A stretch of DNA of 38,033 nt from Nemertoderma westbladi (GCA_032718475.1 JAUCBJ010001561.1:1-38033), one strand, 5' to 3'; positions 1 to 10,012 are shown, counted from the stretch's first letter. Translations and numbers: made by a program. The notes: generated by a model not told the origin, from the letters alone.

Positions 1-1440
1 AACGGTGATAGAACGCCTCCCTGAGGTACGCCGCAAGTTAAGGGCAGTAGTGGTGATGAGTGGCCAGATATGGAGACAAATTGAAATCTAGAAGTCAGAA
101 AACTTGATATAAGATCCAAAGGAGATCCTCGGATACCGTAACATTCTAACTTGTTTAATAAAATTTTATGATTAATGGTATCGAATGCCTTTTTGAGATC
201 TATATAGATGGTACAGGTTGAATTTTTTTCTTCAAGGGCTTGATGGATTCTTTCTGTAACTGAGAGTAAAGCATGCGATGTCGAGGTTTTTGGACGAAAT
301 CCGTATTGGCACGTAGAGAGGATTGAATATTTAGTAAGGTAAGAGTGAAGCTGTGAGTTAATTAATTGCTCAAAAATTTTACTTAACACTGGTAAGAGGG
401 AGATAGGCCGATAATTATTTGGGTCTTTTGGATTGTCAGATTTAAAAACAGGAATAATTTTTGCTATTTTAAGGGCGCTAGGGAAAAAACCATGAGTAAT
501 CGACAGATTAATTATGTAGTTTAGATGGATAGAGAGAGGCTTAGCTGCAAGTTGAATTAGTTTAATTGGGAGCGAGTCATTAGTGGCGGACTTAGGATTC
601 AATTGAAGAATCAAGTATTCTATTTCAACAGGAGAAATCTCTGTAAGAACAAAGGAGTTAGGGCGGAGGTTGAATCGTGAAATATTACGAAGAGGCGAAC
701 GACTTGATAATGGAATTTGTTTATCTAATTTTGGTCCTACTGTAGCAAAATGACTATTAAAAATAGTGGCAATTTTAGTGGGGTCCGTAATAACTTCTAC
801 AGAATTATCTGTTTTTATTGTTAATTGATTTGGGATATTTGATTTCTTATTTCTATGTAGAGCGGAATTTATAATTACCCAGGTTTTTTTAATATTATTT
901 CTATTTTCTTCAAATTTTATTTGATAGTAGTTTTTTTCCACGACACGCAAGGTAGAAGTTAATTTGTTACGGTATTTTTTATAGATGTCATGATTAACTT
1001 CAGTTGGAGATTTTAAGTAATTGCGGTATAGTTTATTTTTCTGGAGAGTACAAGTTATAAGAGAATCTGTCATCCATGGCTTGTCGGGAATTTTTCGTTG
1101 AGACGTTATAATTTTTGTTGGGACGTGTTTATGACAAATTCTCTCGAGATCTTTATAAAAAACGTTGACAATTTTTCAAAATTGTCAACGTTTTTATCTG
1201 TATAAGACCAGTTGGATGTGAGTTTGACATCGTGAAGAAAGTTAGTTGTGTTAAATTTTGAAAAATCAAATGCACTATGTTGATCGGGTTTTTTAAAATA
1301 GCAGGAATAATTTTGAAGACAGATGAAGGTTGGTTGATGGTCTGATGTACCGATTTTTACTTTAAATGTTCCGGATGTTGATACGCAAGAAGTAATATTT
1401 GTAAGTATGTGGTCGATAATAGATTCAGTTCGTATGATAG
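1..1440 (-). pseudogene. CR1/L2-like LINE: endonuclease tail and reverse transcriptase
   Basis: Non-LTR retrotransposon polyprotein read right to left and running off the left edge. From 1440 to about 1160 the frame gives the end of an AP endonuclease, with IDHILTN and then GTSDHQPTF, the SDH catalytic box. From 1175 to 1 a second frame is open throughout: linker (PWMTDSLI, NKLYRNYLKS), RT motifs NYRPISLLPVLSKIFEQLI, GFRPKTSTSHALLS, YIDLKKAFDTINH, and CGVPQGGVLSP at the very edge. The catalytic YADD box would lie beyond position 1. The only break seen is a one-base-class frameshift between about 1150 and 1178, exactly where a perfect 18-bp inverted repeat sits. The 5' part of the endonuclease is missing; the 3' tail of the next LINE begins at 1439. 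Clade assignment rests on motif style only. Confidence 0.87.
1158..1195. repeat. perfect 18-bp inverted repeat with 2-nt loop
   Basis: AAAAACGTTGACAATTTT (1158-1175) is followed by TC and then its exact reverse complement (1178-1195). It lies inside the LINE coding frame and coincides with the frameshift, so it looks like a template-switch mutation rather than an ancestral coding feature. Confidence 0.9.
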
Positions 1441-1756
1441 ATAGATAGATTTATTTATACATTATGTAAATACAATAACAAATACACCAAACAATGTACC
1501 GGTATAAAGGTATTGTCCAACATAACATATAGGATTACCCCTAAAGCTTTGCAGCTTGGGGGTCCTTTATGTTACTTGGTTACAAATACAATATTACACT
1601 ACCCTAACCTAAAACCAATATAAAACGTAATTACACTATGTACATGTACAACTTTACCGAGAGCGTGACAATGCCCGACTCAACGATAAAGATGTAATGT
1701 ACAGAACAATTTATTATAAAACGTAATTACAGTATAAATAGTAAATAATTAATAAA

Positions 1757-2796
1757 CTAATAACTTACTGTAGGACTATTGTACCTATTTTTACATTGCA
1801 CACGGAGGTGAGATTTAACTGCAGATTTAAAAGAATGTTGATTATCTAGGTTTTTAATTTCATTAGGCAGAGCGTTCCAATTTTTAATGCCGTTAAAAAA
1901 GAAAGTATCAGATTCGAAGGATTTACAATTTGGGAGGTAGAAGTTTGAAGCACTAGCTCTGGTACTGTAAGAGTGTGTATCGCGTACTCTGTTGAATTTT
2001 TGTTTTAGGTAATTGGGACATTTACCATTATACACTTTATGCACATGGTTAAGGCGTAGCTGCTTAACTCTACTATCTAAGTTAAGTAGTCCAGATTCAG
2101 AAAAGTCATCTGGAGTTAGGTGGTGCCTAGGTTTGTAGTCTTTAATAAATCGTACTACTTTATTCTGAGCTACTTGTAATTTACATTTAAGCTGTTTGGT
2201 TAAGCCTTCATACCAAGAAAAGCACGCATAGTCCATGTGACACTGTATTAAAGAAGAGCAAAGTAACTTGCGGGAATCGGTGTTTAAACTATTTTTATTT
2301 CTGTATAGAAACCTAAGCCTACTGTTAACTTTCGAGAAAATATTTTTCACTGTACTTTCTCCTGATAAGCAGTTATCCAATGTGGCGCCTAAATATTTAA
2401 CTTCCTTTTTATTTTCAATCTTATGTCCATTACTAGTGACTTCAAACTTAGTTACCTTCTTTAACTTTCTTTTGGAACCAAACAAAATACTTTCAGTTTT
2501 ACCGTAGTGAATGGATAGCTTATTATCAACCAACCACTCATTACAGGATTCTAGAACTGCACTTAACTTTTGGGAAATATGGATAGGATCTTTATGAGAG
2601 AAAATAAGAGCACTGTCGTCGGCATATAAAATGAGTTTAAAATCGGGATCTATACTACTTATCATATCATTTACATAGCATACAAAAAGCAGAGGACCTA
2701 ATATACTACCTTGCGGTACACCACAGGTAATCTCTTGTACAGTAGACAGCGATTTGCTAATGACTACAGTTTGACCTCTGTCTGACAGGTAGGACT
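1757..2796 (-). pseudogene. LINE reverse transcriptase, C-terminal half
   Basis: RT palm and thumb of the second LINE. Reading from about 2796: KSYLSDRGQTVV, CGVPQGSILGPLLF (motif B), LILYADDSALIFS (motif C, catalytic YADD), KVKYLG-type motif (EVKYLGATLD), then the thumb and C-terminal region with WNALPNEIKN and a stop at 1757. From 2665 down there are about 302 codons without a break, so the catalytic centre is intact. Upstream RT motifs are missing because of the internal deletion, so no functional polymerase can be made from this copy. The frame differs from the endonuclease frame, and the two overlap between 2764 and 2796. Confidence 0.9.
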
Positions 2797-4152
2797 TGAA
2801 CTAGGAAACTCTGGACTAGGAAAGCGTTCCTTGCTGTAATTTTTCATAGACCTAACTGTTACTGTTTTATGATCCCCGAAAAAAGATTTTTGTGTCTTTC
2901 TTGTGCAAAAAACTATAAAATGATCGCTTAGACCTATAGGTAAAACCCCAGATTGAGAAATAATATCGGTATTATTACAAAGGATGTGATCTAGTAAAGT
3001 AGAAGTTTTACTGGTAATTCTGGTAGAATCTCGAATAATTTGTTTTAAACCAAACAAATTTAAAATACTTTGGTACTGTTTACAGATGGGGGATGCTTTG
3101 TGATGGTAACAGATATTAAAATCACCTAAGAAATATATTTCACAGTCTGACCTAAGATTACATAAAATTGTATTTTCAAAATTTTGCAAAAAATCTGATT
3201 GTTTAGGGGGCCGATATAAAGTACCGATTAAAATAGGTTTAGTTTTAGGAAGTAAAAGTTCCACCAGTAAAACTTCGTCACAAGTCTCTAAATCTTCCCT
3301 ACGATTAAAAGCTAAATCACATCGAATGTAAGTACAGACACCACCACCGTGTCTGTCCCTATCCTTACGTAAAACTACGTAATTATCAATATAAATTTCT
3401 CCATCAGAAACACTATCATCGAGCCAAGTTTCAGAGATTGTTAAAACTGCTGGGTTGGATTTATTGATTAAAATACGAATTTCGGAAAGTTTTGGAAGCA
3501 GAGATCGTGCGTTTAAGTGCAAAAAATGCAGACCTTTTTTCTTAAAAAAATTAAAAGTTTCACTCTCAGCATCACTTGGAGTTTGCAGAGGCGATGTGAG
3601 AAATGAATCGTCGGTTTCTGATTCTAAAATTGTATCATGAAAGGGAAGTTCGGTAAAAATACAGCTATTGCAGAGAAAACTTGGTTCAAGATTGTTTCTG
3701 GTGGAGAATAAATTACTGCTTTTCCTACGGTAACATTTTAAATGTACAAATGTGTCACAACTCTCGCATTGGACGATCTTACTCCGAGAGTTTGTTCCTC
3801 GTTGACAGACGGGACAGTTGATCTTCGGGGCCCGCGTCCTGCTGGGTCCTGGGTTGGTCTCAATATCCCCAGCCAGAGACAGTAGACAGAGTTTAGCGAT
3901 TAGGCCTCTAGATCGTGGAGAGGAGACCCAAGATCTTCTTCCCCGACGAGAGCAGTAGATGCTAAATCCACTCGTCGACCACATCTCCGTCGATTCGGCG
4001 CGGCAGTTCGAAACGGTAGCGACAGGGTGTTCCGCAAACCAGTCCAATATGGGTATTGGGTGGGTTGCAGGGTTACCCCGCGGATTGGATGGTTCTGCCA
4101 CAACGAAACGACCCAGAATGATGAAAACTGTGGAGATTAAGAGCGGGGACAT
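2764..4152 (-). pseudogene. LINE ORF2 N-terminus: signal-like start, 2A motif, PHD finger, endonuclease
   Basis: 462 codons from ATG at 4152. Residues 1-20 are hydrophobic (start MSPLLISTVFIILGR) and resemble a signal peptide. Residues 95-103 are GDIETNPGP, matching the 2A consensus D-x-E-x-N-P-G-P. Residues 113-164 form a C4HC3 PHD-type finger (C113, C116, C129, C132, H137, C140, C161, C164). Residues 208-412 are an AP-type endonuclease: HLNARSLLPKL, ISETWLDDS, GGGVCTYIR, YRPPKQSD, FLGDFN, STLLDHILCN, GLSDHFIVF. The last ~18 residues are junction-derived because of the internal deletion. The preceding ORF1 is in the same frame, separated by one UGA (4177-4179). Related 2A-bearing LINEs have been described from marine invertebrates. 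The endonuclease looks intact; the full polyprotein does not. Confidence 0.88.
3844..3870 (-). other. 2A-like ribosome-skipping motif (GDIETNPGP)
   Basis: Codons for G-D-I-E-T-N-P-G-P, preceded by the leucine-rich stretch KLCLLSLA typical of active 2A sequences. In the family, peptide-bond formation between the last G and P is skipped, which would separate the N-terminal ~102 residues from the PHD-endonuclease-RT protein. Activity here is inferred from the consensus. Confidence 0.85.
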
Positions 4153-4176
4153 TGTGCTGTCTGGCTGTAGTCTGAC

Positions 4177-4455
4177 TCAGGGATAAAAACTGTATAGGCC
4201 TAGTACCGGTATCTTTCTTGGTCTTATTGTCGGCAGGCCTAACCGTTTGTTTTCTTTCCTTAGAGCTTTGTTATCGCTTATTAAGCCGCTTATTGCTTCC
4301 TGTAGATCCGGAATAGCTTTTATGGACTTTTCCAAGTTTTTTACATTTCCATCCATGGTTCTGACTTCCAGTACCAAGGTCTTTATCCAGTCCTCGAGTT
4401 TGTCAATTTTTTCGGACGAGTCCAGATTCTGATTCCCACTACGTTTGGGCGCCAT
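4177..4455 (-). CDS. LINE ORF1-like coiled-coil protein, short
   Basis: From the ATG at 4455 (MAPKRSGNQNLDSSEK) there are 92 codons to a UGA at 4177-4179. An upstream in-frame extension to 4497 would need a non-ATG start. The middle is heptad-like (IDKLEDWIKTLVLEVRTMDG, then LEKSIKAI, LQEAISGLISDNKALRKENK) and should form a coiled coil, as in ORF1 proteins of CR1-type LINEs. It lacks an RRM or zinc knuckle and is shorter than typical ORF1 proteins, so it may be truncated. It lies immediately upstream of ORF2 in the same frame, with only eight codons between the UGA and the ORF2 ATG. Confidence 0.6.
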   Translation of the reverse strand: MAPKRSGNQNLDSSEKIDKLEDWIKTLVLEVRTMDGNVKNLEKSIKAIPDLQEAISGLISDNKALRKENKRLGLPTIRPRKIPVLGLYSFYP

Positions 4456-4499
4456 GTGTGGGATGGGGTTGAAAGTTGGTCTATTGTAGTCTATCAAAC

Positions 4500-4737
4500 C
4501 GCTACAGAGTTATCTGCTTATAGTGGTAGATGTAGTAGGCCTAAAGATGTCAAATTTATGGCAGAACAGCAGGCAGGGAATTTCAGATGTTACCGGTATT
4601 CAGACATACTGAATCCCATAGCAAAGCCGCATTTGCTATGGCGCTATCGTTCTTACGTACTCCTGTTCTAAACAGCTTTAACTGCCAAAAGAGTTGCAAA
4701 AACAAAATGAAACGTTGAGGTGTATGTCGCATTGGAT
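4500..4737. other. no gene seen; possible LINE 5' flank
   Basis: Between the LINE ORF1 and the decayed gene to the right. Only short chance reading frames were found. It may include the LINE 5' UTR, whose start could not be fixed. Confidence 0.4.
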
Positions 4738-7060
4738 GAGTCAGAGACTAACTTTTCAAGATTTTCTATTGAGTGATCCTCACTGTAATTTAAGAAATAC
4801 TGCAAAAGTTCTCTTCCAGTCGCGTGTAGAACAATCTCTAGGCTTTCATAGCTTTGTGGTGGTCAGTCGGTGCTTTAAAATATGAAAGGACCTTGTCACT
4901 GGTGAACCCATTAAGTATTGCAAATTCTTTAAAAATGATTTCCCACCCAAAGCTTGTAACTGCCTTGAGCATGTTGCTTTCAACATGGCCATATCCGGGA
5001 ATCAGAAGTAGCTGAGATGCCCACGCATTTCGTTCCTATTCTATTAACTCAAGAAGTAATGAGAGCGGTGCACCATCCATAACCAAAGCAACTGACTCTC
5101 TTACTTCATTTATCCCGCAATCTTGCATAACCTTTTCTACAGCAGAGGTCACTGAAGCATAACTGGCTGGGTCTTCAGGTAGGGGTTGGTGAATATTCAC
5201 TTCAAAGTCCTGAACAGGTTTAGATATGCTTTTTGACAGCATATCGTAGCTGCCATCACAAAAACTGGACAGATTTCTTTTGAAGTCCAACGTGGCATCA
5301 GCAGTGCACTTTAAAAGATAAATTTCTTGCTCAATGAACCGGTTCCTAAACTCACGAAACGTGATACTCAGAGTTTCAATATAAGTGTTAATTCTAGCCG
5401 TTACATCCAAACCAGACAAATCCAAGAATGTAATAGGAAATGATTGGACACGCTTTATCTGACAGGGTATGCTTATAACTGGAACTGAACACACCTTTGT
5501 TATTGGCACACCTTTCTGGTACAAATGGTATGTCTTTCCAACAAACTGAAAGTTGTCGATGGCTATACAGATATCCTTATCTGCAGGCATTTCACGTATT
5601 TCCGATGATGAAGACTGAATCATACGCAAAGTCTTTGAATATGATGCAGCTGGTGATGTGCAGGACCGTACGACAATTCCAAATTTCGAATTGTCCACTG
5701 AGTTTATAACAATCGATTCCATGGTATGAAGAGGACCAATGTAACGATTTGGCCCTTGCGCCAGAACTGAACTGACAGAAGAACTTCAAAAATCTTATTC
5801 ATCGTATATAAATGTCTGTTATTCTCTTTCACACCACATACCTCCTCCAGCAATTCCCGAACAACACTGCCAATTGGTACATACGTCTCAGAGACAACCT
5901 CCAGGTCATTCATAGTGCGTAGTGATGGTGCTGACTTGCATAGGTTTACAAGTTCTTCTTTAATAGATTTCGCAATCACTGACACCTCTGATCTATTAGT
6001 TGGTGTCGGTAATTCATCTCGAACTTCTTCTGCTGTTTCTGTCGCTTCAATAGCAACACCAGGAATAAATTCTATACCAGTAATGCCTTCCATTTCATTC
6101 GCTTCATCTTCAGCTAAACCACGATGGGAGCGCTTGTACCACTGGTGCTTGGCTGTTGTGATAAGCCACCCTTTCCAGGTTTGTTAGCAGGGACATTGTG
6201 TTTTGAAAGCTGGTGAGAGTAACACCTATTACATATTTGATTGGCCCTCTTTGAAAGTAAACCTTATTTCTTCATTTTATCAATTTATCAAGCCCTTCGA
6301 AGTTACTATCATACTAGCCATTGCTTCCCAATCGAGCTCCTTAAATGTATAAGGCCAATCATTCCTGAATGACCATGCATAAATCTGGCTTAGCAATAAA
6401 TACCTGCTTAATCGGGAAATGGCTTGCCAAGAAATTATGGAATGGAATAGGTTTACATGCTTCAATGTATTGGATACATCCCATACCACATACAACACTA
6501 GGAAAACAACAATCATTCATTAACCTGGTAAACTTTCCTAAGTCTAATTCCTCCATTTCGTCATGGTACTCACGGAGATCCTTGGTAAAGTCCTCAATTA
6601 CTGTCTTCGTAGGATAAAGACCAAGTTCATTAATGACTTCCTTCCAGCTGTCCCTCAACTCTTCTGCCACCAAATCAAGAAGTGCGGTTCGATTACAACC
6701 CACAACCCTGTTCACTAGACAGGTATAGATGAAAGAAGGCCAGCCAAAGGCCCAAGAACCATGAGTAGACACTCGCTTTGATAAATAGGTGGAGGAGCAC
6801 TCTTTACAGAGCACTCCTCCATATTACCACCATGAAGGAGATAGCCATATTCCCGATTAGTAACCATATTCCCGATTAGTATCTTTCCTGCTACTGCATA
6901 ACTCCAATGGATGTTCTGGAGTCTTAATGCGCATGCAATTCTCACAAACCTCTTCATTCTCTAGAATGACCACATCACTATCAACTTCTATTGCTTCTTC
7001 ATCATGACTATCGAAATCAACCTCATCAACCATATCAACATCAATTTCCTCCAACAGGTC
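4738..7060 (-). pseudogene. decayed coding region of an unnamed multi-copy-like protein family
   Basis: I do not recognise a named family. Read right to left, long conserved-looking segments sit in shifting frames: an acidic N-terminus (7054-6860) with VCENC and LELC; a Cys-rich segment (6814-6700; LCKECSSTYLS, SWAFGWPSFIYTC); a helical segment (WKEVINELGLYPTKTVIED) to about 6360; then 6093-5700 and 5722-5036, with APNRYIGPLHTM-like sequence at a frame change near 5750, ICIAIDNFQFVGKTYHLYQ, and VALVMDGAPLS. A TAG at 5036 is followed in frame by about 65 further codons (AWASQLLLIPGYGHVESNML, DHHKAMKA) to another TAG near 4838. At least two internal stops, several frame changes and a 19-21-bp duplication (6842-6881) show it is dead. 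The overall order (Cys pairs, WP, GPLH, DN, DG-P, GHxExNML, DHHK) recalls large uncharacterised proteins of marine invertebrates, possibly transposon-borne. That is recollection, not proof. Confidence 0.5.
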
Positions 7061-7409
7061 AACATAGGAATATTCAAATAATCATTACGGATTGAGCCTT
7101 ATCGAAGAGCCTCCTTATCCTCTTCAAATTCTGACCAATCCATATTGTTCATCATGTTCTCCTGCAAGAGGGTTGGATGTTGTGGTTGAGGTCATCATGT
7201 GGTGATGCTGAAGCAGTGTTTGTAGACAGTTAATAAATGCTAATATGTCATATCCTAAATTAATACATGCTACTATTTTATAACTAAAATTAATGAATCC
7301 TAATATTGTAAATTAATAAATGCTACTATTTTATAAATAAAATTAATTAATCCTAATATTTTGGTAATTATAACCACCTCCTCCCCTTTTTTGTGTTAGT
7401 GTGTATGTT
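7061..7409. other. AT-rich stretch with imperfect tandem repeats, no gene seen
   Basis: From about 7237 to 7365 the unit AATGCTACTATTTTATAA and related AATCCTAATATT blocks recur three to four times with changes. No coding signal was found. Confidence 0.6.
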
Positions 7410-7979
7410 TTTTGTGGTTCTGGGCCCTGCTGTAGAAATCTTGGATACCACGTAGAAATGGTATGAATATTGATGATACGTTCACTGATAATCTACCATT
7501 AATTACTTTGACACCTCCTTCTTTTATAAATCAAGTTTCTAGAATTCTTTTTCTTAAAGTGTGGTTTAGTCCTCTGTGTAATATTTTGGAGTTATCATAA
7601 TCGGGTGTGCGTTGTGATGTGATGATATGGGCGGTGCGTTCTGATTGTTTGATTCTACTATGTTTTATGTCTGCAGTGTGTTGTGTTGCTTTTGTTGGAC
7701 CTCATTTGTATAACTAGAATTTCCCACATGAGCAAGGTATAATAATGTATGGAATTTGGGGGTCTTTTAGGTTTGTGTCCTTTGCAGATCATTGATCCAA
7801 TGGATGTACCGGGTTGAAAGTAGGTACCGATATCGTAACGATTACATAAACGTTCCAAATCTTCCCTTCGATCTTTTACGTATGGAAGGGGAATGTTAGT
7901 CAGTGTTTTTTCTTTAGGAGTTAATTTTCTGGTGGTATTTAAGGCTTTTCTGAAGGAGTTGTGTATGATATGTGTTTGA
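7410..7979 (-). pseudogene. Penelope-like element: linker and decayed GIY-YIG endonuclease
   Basis: Read right to left. From 7978 to about 7785 one frame gives HNSFRKALNTTRKLTPKE, IPLPYVKDRRED, LERLCNRYDIGTYFQPGTSI, the region between RT and endonuclease in Penelope-like elements. A frame change near 7780 leads to DPQIPYIIPCSCGKF, then two in-frame stops where the YIG motif should be, and then DYDNSKILHRGLN and LRKRILET, the conserved distal part of the GIY-YIG nuclease. The domain is degenerate: three internal stops and a frameshift. The upstream part continues at 9957-10012, beyond the foldback element that interrupts it. Penelope-like elements are retroelements coding an RT related to telomerase plus, usually, this nuclease. 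Confidence 0.75.
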
Positions 7980-8002
7980 GGTAATGGTGAAAAATATCGA
8001 GA

Positions 8003-8853
8003 CTTGAAAAATATCGAGAGTAAAAATAACGAGAGTTGAAAATTAACGTGATTAAAAAATATAGAGAGTAAAAATAACGTGAGATGAAAAATATCGAAAA
8101 TAACGAGTGTTGAAAAATATCGAGTGTTGAAAAATATCGAGAGTAAAAATATCGAGTGTTGAAAAATATCGAGAGTAAAAATATCGAGTGTTGAAAAATA
8201 TCGAGAGTAAAAATATCGAGTGTTGAAAAATATCGAGAGTAAAAATATCGAGTGTTGAAAAATATCGAGAGTAAAAATAACGAGTGTTGAAAATTAACGT
8301 GATTAAAAAATATAGAGAGTAAAAATAACGTGAGATGAAAAATATCGAAAATAACGAGTGTTGAAAAATATCGAGTGTTGAAAAATATCGAGAGTAAAAA
8401 TATCGAGTGTTGAAAAATATCGAGAGTAAAAATATCGAGTGTTGAAAAATATCGAGAGTAAAAATATCGAGTGTTGAAAAATATCGAGAGTAAAAATATC
8501 GAGTGTTTAAAAATATCGAGAGTAAAAATATCGAGTGTTGAAAAATATCGAGAGTAAAAATATAGAGTGTTGAAAAATATAGAGTGTTGAAAAATATAGA
8601 GAGTAAAAATATCGAGTGTTGAAAAATATCGAGAGTAAAAATATCGAGAGTAAAAATATCGAGTGTTTAAAAATATCGAGAGTAAAAATAACGAGTGTTG
8701 AAAATATCGAGTGTTGAAAAATATCCAGAGTAAAAATATCGAGTGTTGAAAAATATCGAGTGTTGAAAAATATCGAGAGTAAAAATATCGAGTGTTGAAA
8801 AATATCGAGTGTTGAAAAATATCGAGTGTTGAAAAATATCGAGAGTAAAAATA
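8003..8853 (+). repeat. left minisatellite arm of foldback element
   Basis: About 27 copies of a 32-bp composite unit, GAGTGTTGAAAAATATC plus GAGAGTAAAAATATC, with variants (AACG or TATAG for ATCG). A higher-order block containing AACGTGATTAAAAAATATAG and CGTGAGATGAAAAATATCG occurs twice, near 8042-8130 and 8292-8370, showing unequal exchange within the array. Confidence 0.9.
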
Positions 8854-9167
8854 TTGCCTTTTGCTTGAGCATTTTATTTAGAATTATGGAACAATATTGC
8901 AGTGCATGGGTTACAACAGTGCAAGTGCAAGTGAATGGCATTATGTAATACACCTTGTGTACCCATTTACCAGATTTATTATACTAGCTAGTTTTTGCTA
9001 TTTTTTTAATAAATATTATAAAAGAAGTGCTAGCTATAAATTTTGATAAATATTATAAATATTGTTAAATATTATATTAGAACACGCACTTTGATAAATA
9101 TTGTTGTTCTAGAACATTTTTAGTAAAAAAAATTATCATACAACCCTTATTTAAAAAAATTGTTACT

Positions 9168-9948
9168 ATCGATATTTTTACTCTCGATATTTTTCAACAT
9201 TCTATATTTTTCAACACTCGATATTTTTACTCTCGATATTTTTCAACACTCGATATTTTTACTCTCGATATTTTTCAACACTCGATATTTTTACTCTCGA
9301 CATTTTTCAACACTCGATATTTTTACTCTCGATATTTTTCAACACTCGATATTTTTACTCTCGATATTTTTCAACACTCGATATTTTTACTCTCGATATT
9401 TTTACTCTCGATATTTTTCAACACTCTGTATTTTTACTCTCGATATTTTTACCCTCGATATTTTTACTCTCGATATTTTTTGAACTCTCGATATTATCGT
9501 TATTTTCAACACTCGATGTTTTTACTCGCGTTATTTTTACTCTCGATATTTTTCATGTCTCGATATTTTTCAACACTCGATATTTTTACTCTCAATATTT
9601 TTCATGTCTCGATATTTTTCAACACTCGATATTTTTACTCTCGATATTTTTCAACACTCAATATTTTTACTCTCGATATTTTTCAACACTCGATATTTTT
9701 ACTCTCGATATTTTTCAACACTCGATATTTTTACTCTCGATATTTTTCAACACTCGATATTTTTACTCTCGATATTTTTATTCTCGATATTTTTCAACAC
9801 TCGGTATTTTTACTCTCGATATTTTTACCCTCGATATTTTTACTCTCGATATTTTTTGAACTCTCGATATTATCGTTATTTTCAACACTCGATGTTTTTA
9901 CTCGCGTTATTTTTACTCTCGATATTTTTCATGTCTCGATATTTTTCA
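9168..9948 (-). repeat. right minisatellite arm of foldback element
   Basis: The same 15- and 17-bp units in inverted orientation (ACTCTCGATATTTTT and CAACACTCGATATTTTT). A higher-order block beginning TTTTTTGAACTCTCGATATT occurs twice, at about 9476-9580 and 9850-9955. The arm can pair with the left arm over several hundred bases. Confidence 0.9.
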
Positions 9949-9956
9949 ATATAACC

Positions 9957-10012
9957 GTGTTTGATATCCGTTTCTTATTAGAGAGTAGTTTTTGTATGTA
10001 TCGAGTTGTTGG
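9957..10012 (-). pseudogene. Penelope-like element, upstream piece
   Basis: In the same reading direction, SLDQQLDTYKNYSLIRNGYQ ends at the right copy of the duplication GTGTTTGA. Joined across the foldback element, NGYQT would run into the HNSFRKAL stretch at 7978, as in the end of the Penelope RT thumb. No further coding sequence is seen upstream, where a stop lies near 10070. Confidence 0.6.

Larger units (their letters stand above)
1439..4500 (-). mobile_element. CR1-like LINE with 2A motif, internally deleted
   Basis: Second minus-strand non-LTR element. In transcription order it has a short coiled-coil ORF1 (4455-4177), an ORF2 with 2A-like motif, PHD finger and endonuclease (4152 to about 2800), an RT from motif B onward (about 2796-1757), and a 3' UTR ending in a GATA-type tetranucleotide tail at 1437-1450. 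The N-terminal half of the RT (fingers and the AFD box) is absent: the endonuclease C-terminal stretch joins an RT segment starting at KSYLSDRG near 2796, in a different frame. It is therefore a deletion derivative. The 5' boundary is uncertain and may extend to about 4680. The 3' tail abuts the endonuclease of the neighbouring LINE; no target-site duplication was established. Confidence 0.85.
7980..9956. mobile_element. foldback-type DNA element with minisatellite inverted arms
   Basis: 1977 bp. The left end GGTAATGGTGAAAAATATCG and the right end, read on the other strand, GGTTATATTGAAAAATATCG match at 21 of the outer 24 positions. It is flanked by the 8-bp direct duplication GTGTTTGA (7972-7979 and 9957-9964), and the Penelope coding sequence resumes on the far side. 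Both arms are tandem arrays of short units in inverted orientation, with a unique AT-rich centre of about 310 bp (8855-9165) and no transposase. The architecture matches Foldback/Galileo-like elements, whose long arms are built of short tandem repeats. An 8-bp duplication is shared by hAT, P and other superfamilies, so the superfamily is open. Long translated frames across the arms (TLDIFQHSIFLLSIF repeats) are artefacts of the repeats. Confidence 0.82.

Noticed and set aside
4500-4740. Continuation of the left-edge LINE endonuclease beyond the second LINE
   Set aside because: No endonuclease motif to the right of 4500; the left-edge LINE may be 5'-truncated instead of split.
7985-9950. CRISPR-like array
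   Set aside because: Units are contiguous short tandem repeats without unique spacers, in inverted arms, in a eukaryotic transposon context.
7972-9964. Assigning the foldback element to the hAT superfamily because of the 8-bp duplication
   Set aside because: Other superfamilies also give 8-bp duplications and the terminal sequence is not a recognisable hAT terminus.
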